From: Pseudomonadota bacterium
GTDB taxonomy: Bacteria > Pseudomonadota > Gammaproteobacteria > Steroidobacterales > Steroidobacteraceae
Assembly: GCA_025355105.1 (NCBI GenBank)
Contig: JANYAE010000016.1
Location: forward strand, 100,881-164,880
Direction: 5' to 3'
DNA: 64,000 nucleotides
Below the pieces are notes generated by a model that was not told where the DNA came from, searched no databases, and saw only the letters and a list, made by a program, of their open reading frames with translations. Below are positions 61,774-64,000 of the stretch, in pieces. Made by a program: the position numbers and the translations under genes. How positions within the stretch are numbered: position 1 is the stretch's first letter; each line of letters starts with the position of its first letter.

Positions 61774-63429
61774 CTACCGTCGGCTGACCAGCACGTTGTC
61801 GAAATCCTCGGCGAGTACGCGCATCTCCAGGCCATCGCGAGTGAAGTTCGCGTAGTGCGCGTGCGGCAGCAGCGCGTAGCCGGCCGGGAGCGTCCGCCAG
61901 CGCGTCTCGAAATCGGCGATGGCAGCGATTCCCTGCGCGGGCGCGAGCTTGAGTCCGAAGTCGAGCTCGCCGCGCCACGCAACCGGCGTGACGAGGCGGT
62001 TCGCGTAGAAAGGCAGCGTCCAGTCGAAGGTATCGACGGTGAATAGGGGGGCGGCGGGCGTGAGCGTCCCGGCGCGCGCGAGCAGCGCCTTCGCCGAATA
62101 GCGCGGGGCCACGGCGGTCGCCGCGCCCGCGATCAACGCAAGCGCAATGCCGAAGCCGCCGGCCGCCTGCATGCGGGCCGCCGCGCCGAAGTGCCGCGAG
62201 CGGAGCGCGAGTACCAGCGCGCCGCAGGCGACGAGCGCGATCGCGACGGCGACCAGCCAGGGCCTCAGGGCCGCGAAGGTCGCGGCGGGGTCGCCGACGA
62301 GATCGCGGCGGCCGTAGATCACGACCGCGGCCGCTAGCGCGAGACCGAACAGCACCTGCAGCCACGCGCTGCGAGCGAGGTCGGTCGCACCGCGCTCATC
62401 GTCGAGCGCGGCGAGCAGCGCGAGTGGCGGCAGCACCGGCACGATGTACGGTGCGAGCTTGCTGTCCGAGAGCGAGAAAAAGACGAGCGTGAACGCCGCG
62501 CTCAGCCACAGGAGGCGCGACACGTCGAACTGGCCGCGCGGCGCGCTCGCGCGCCAGCCGAGGACGAGTGCCCGCGCGACCTGCGGCAGCCACGGCAGCG
62601 AGCCCGCCGCGAGGATCGCCAGGAAGTACCACCACGGCTGGTAGCGGTCGTGGATCTTGGTCAGGTAGCGCTGGAAGTGCTCGTGCACGATCAGAAAATT
62701 GAAGGCGCCCGGCTGCGCGCGTTCGACCAGCACGAACCAGGGCAGCACCAACAGCGCGTACAGAAGCAGTCCCTTGCCGATGTGCAGGTGGCGCCAGGCG
62801 GTGAAGTCCCGCTGCCAGAGCGTGTAGAGCGTCAGCACCGCGCCCGGGATCACGATACCGATGAGCCCCTTGGTCAGCGTCGCCGCGGCCATCGCCGCCC
62901 AGCAGAGGAGCATGAACGCGCGCGTGCGCCCGGGCGCGCGCTGCCGCTCGAGTTGCGCGAGCGCGAAGGCGCACACCGCGACCGTCAGGAAGCAGGCGAG
63001 TGCCATGTCGAGCGTGATGAGCTGGCCCATGAATACGTAGAGCAGCATGCTCGCGGTCATCGCGGCGGCCATGAGCCCGCGTTCCCGCGAATAGGCGCGC
63101 GCGCCCAGGAGGTACACGAACACGAGCGCGAGCACGGCACTCGCGGCGGTGAAGAAGCGCGCCGCCCACTCGTTGTGGCCGAAGGCCTTGAGCGCGAACG
63201 CGGTCGCCCAGTACTGCAGCGGCGGCTTCTCGAGGTAGACGAAGCCATCGAGGCGCGGCACGGTAAAGTCGCCGGACGCGAGCATTTCCGCGGGGATCTG
63301 CGCGTAGCGCCCCTCGTCGGGATTGAAGAGCGGCCGCAGCCCGAGCACTGCGAACCAGACGACGCCGCACGCGATCAGCAGCAGCGTCCAGGCACGAGCC
63401 TGATGGCTTGCGTCCAAATCGCGGTTCAT
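61774..63429 (-). CDS. arnT: Ara4N transferase to lipid A, ArnT-like (GT83)
   Basis: 551 residues, about 12 membrane helices. It contains the periplasmic-loop signatures LFNPDEGRYAQIPAEMLASG and GFVYLEKPPLQYWATAFALK, typical of ArnT/PMT-like enzymes. Adds L-Ara4N to lipid A phosphates, lowering affinity for cationic peptides. The ATG at 63429 is the first plausible start. First gene of the arn operon, an unusual place for arnT, which is usually near the end. Confidence 0.92.
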   Translation of the reverse strand: MNRDLDASHQARAWTLLLIACGVVWFAVLGLRPLFNPDEGRYAQIPAEMLASGDFTVPRLDGFVYLEKPPLQYWATAFALKAFGHNEWAARFFTAASAVLALVFVYLLGARAYSRERGLMAAAMTASMLLYVFMGQLITLDMALACFLTVAVCAFALAQLERQRAPGRTRAFMLLCWAAMAAATLTKGLIGIVIPGAVLTLYTLWQRDFTAWRHLHIGKGLLLYALLVLPWFVLVERAQPGAFNFLIVHEHFQRYLTKIHDRYQPWWYFLAILAAGSLPWLPQVARALVLGWRASAPRGQFDVSRLLWLSAAFTLVFFSLSDSKLAPYIVPVLPPLALLAALDDERGATDLARSAWLQVLFGLALAAAVVIYGRRDLVGDPAATFAALRPWLVAVAIALVACGALVLALRSRHFGAAARMQAAGGFGIALALIAGAATAVAPRYSAKALLARAGTLTPAAPLFTVDTFDWTLPFYANRLVTPVAWRGELDFGLKLAPAQGIAAIADFETRWRTLPAGYALLPHAHYANFTRDGLEMRVLAEDFDNVLVSRR

Positions 63430-63638
63430 CCGGGCATCGCCAGAAACCAAACGCGAAGCATACCGCCCGGGGGGGAGGCCGGCCAGCGCACCGGCTCTGC
63501 CGCATGAAGCGCCGTTAATGCGCGGCGCCGGCGCTGTCGCGCCACCCCGGCGCGGCTTGAAAATGCTCGCGCCGCGGCACCCGTCCCCGCGCCGGCGCGG
63601 CGCTCCGAAAATGCCACCTGTACGCGGAGGCCGCGGAG

Positions 63639-63666
63639 GTTGAAAATCAGCACGCGAGCCCCATCT
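63639..63666 (+). promoter_or_regulatory. Near-consensus sigma-32 promoter of the DnaJ-type gene
   Basis: GTTGAAA (63639-63645), 13 bases, CCCCATCT (63659-63666). Only the first -35 base differs from the heat-shock consensus CTTGAAA-N13-CCCCATNT. It lies 38 bases before the ATG. Two further GAAAAT copies (63559-63564, 63607-63612) occur upstream in the same 275-base arnT/dnaJ gap; the first follows CTTGAAA but lacks a good -10. Confidence 0.8.
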
Positions 63667-63704
63667 GTTGACGCAATCCCGCGAGCCCTTCCCCCCGAGC
63701 CCGA

Positions 63705-64000
63705 ATGGAATACCGCGACTACTACAAGATCCTGGAAGTCCCGCGCACGGTGACGGCGGATGCACTGAAGCGCTCCTATCGAAAGCTGGCACGCCGGTTT
63801 CACCCGGACGTCAGCAAGGAAAAGAACGCCGAGGCCCGCTTCAAGGAGGTCCAGGAAGCCTACGAAGTGCTCAAGGATCCCGAGAAGCGCGCTGCCTACG
63901 ACGAACTCGGCAGCGATTTCCGTGGCGGCCAGCAGTTCCGGCGGCCGCCGAACTGGGAGCACAGCTTCGAGCCGGGCGCGCGGCCGCGCGGCCGCCGCGG
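63705..64000 (+). CDS. DnaJ/CbpA-type co-chaperone, N-terminal part (runs off the right edge)
   Basis: The ATG at 63705 opens [20 protein letters not shown], continuing into a full J-domain with the HPD motif ([20 protein letters not shown]) and [14 protein letters not shown] Gly/Phe/Arg-rich stretch begins before the edge. 98 codons are visible. Without the C-terminal part it cannot be decided between CbpA and DnaJ; absence of dnaK next to it and the short linker favour CbpA. Confidence 0.88.
   Translation, partial: MEYRDYYKILEVPRTVTADALKRSYRKLARRFHPDVSKEKNAEARFKEVQEAYEVLKDPEKRAAYDELGSDFRGGQQFRRPPNWEHSFEPGARPRGRR

Overview
This is a 64 kb, very GC-rich, densely coded stretch of a Proteobacterium chromosome. 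The gene complement fits a gamma- or betaproteobacterium: a hup/hox-hyp hydrogenase cluster ending in hypX, a CrbS/CrbR-acs-actP acetate module, an arn lipid A module, slyD, and a large TonB-dependent receptor. I cannot name the species. No tRNA, rRNA, CRISPR array, insertion sequence or phage gene was seen.

Layout. (1) 1-1449: the start of an Lrp/AsnC regulator, divergent from alanine dehydrogenase. (2) 1613-17221: one almost unbroken [NiFe]-hydrogenase locus in the order hupS-L-C, a HigA-like HTH gene, hupD-F-G-H-I-J-K, hypA-B-F-C-D-E-X. The small subunit has the two extra cysteines of oxygen-tolerant membrane-bound uptake hydrogenases. The matching accessory genes (hupG/H chaperones, rubredoxin hupI, scaffold hupK, CO-forming hypX) are present. 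A nickel permease (hupE) and the usual HupUV/HoxBCJ/HoxA regulators are not in the window. slyD follows in convergent orientation. (3) 17809-29916: rraA, then an acetate module: crbS sensor kinase on +, acs-crbR on -, the divergent DUF485-actP pair, and a DUF294/CBS signalling protein with a DnaQ-like exonuclease. (4) 29913-35963: dacB, divergent from a DegP/MucD-type protease with a sigma-E-like promoter, two tandem exported SUMF1-fold paralogues and a Ca2+/H+ antiporter. (5) 35976-44468: a lipoprotein-like serine hydrolase, a TonB-dependent receptor, a MATE exporter coupled to an XdhC-like protein, a ferredoxin-NADP reductase and thioesterase II. (6) 44469-55118: a minus-strand series with a DUF748 protein, a GNAT acetyltransferase, a GlcD-like flavoprotein, cyclopropane fatty acid synthase, DUF1365, an FAD amine oxidase-like protein, a chalcone isomerase-like protein and a photolyase. 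The last group resembles known photo-oxidative stress lipid modules. (7) 55225-56672: htpX with a clear heat-shock promoter, and a divergent winged-helix gene. (8) 56674-63429: an arn operon (arnT-B-C, split arnA, arnD). (9) 63705 to the end: the start of a DnaJ/CbpA-type co-chaperone behind a near-consensus sigma-32 promoter.

Together the genes describe a cell that can scavenge H2 in air, take up and activate acetate, and defend its envelope against heat, misfolding, light or oxidants and cationic peptides. The most useful unexplained signals are a dyad GTWACG-N5-CGTTAC found both before hupS and before hupD, the orphan HigA-like gene inside the hydrogenase operon, and the tandem SUMF1-like pair behind the protease.
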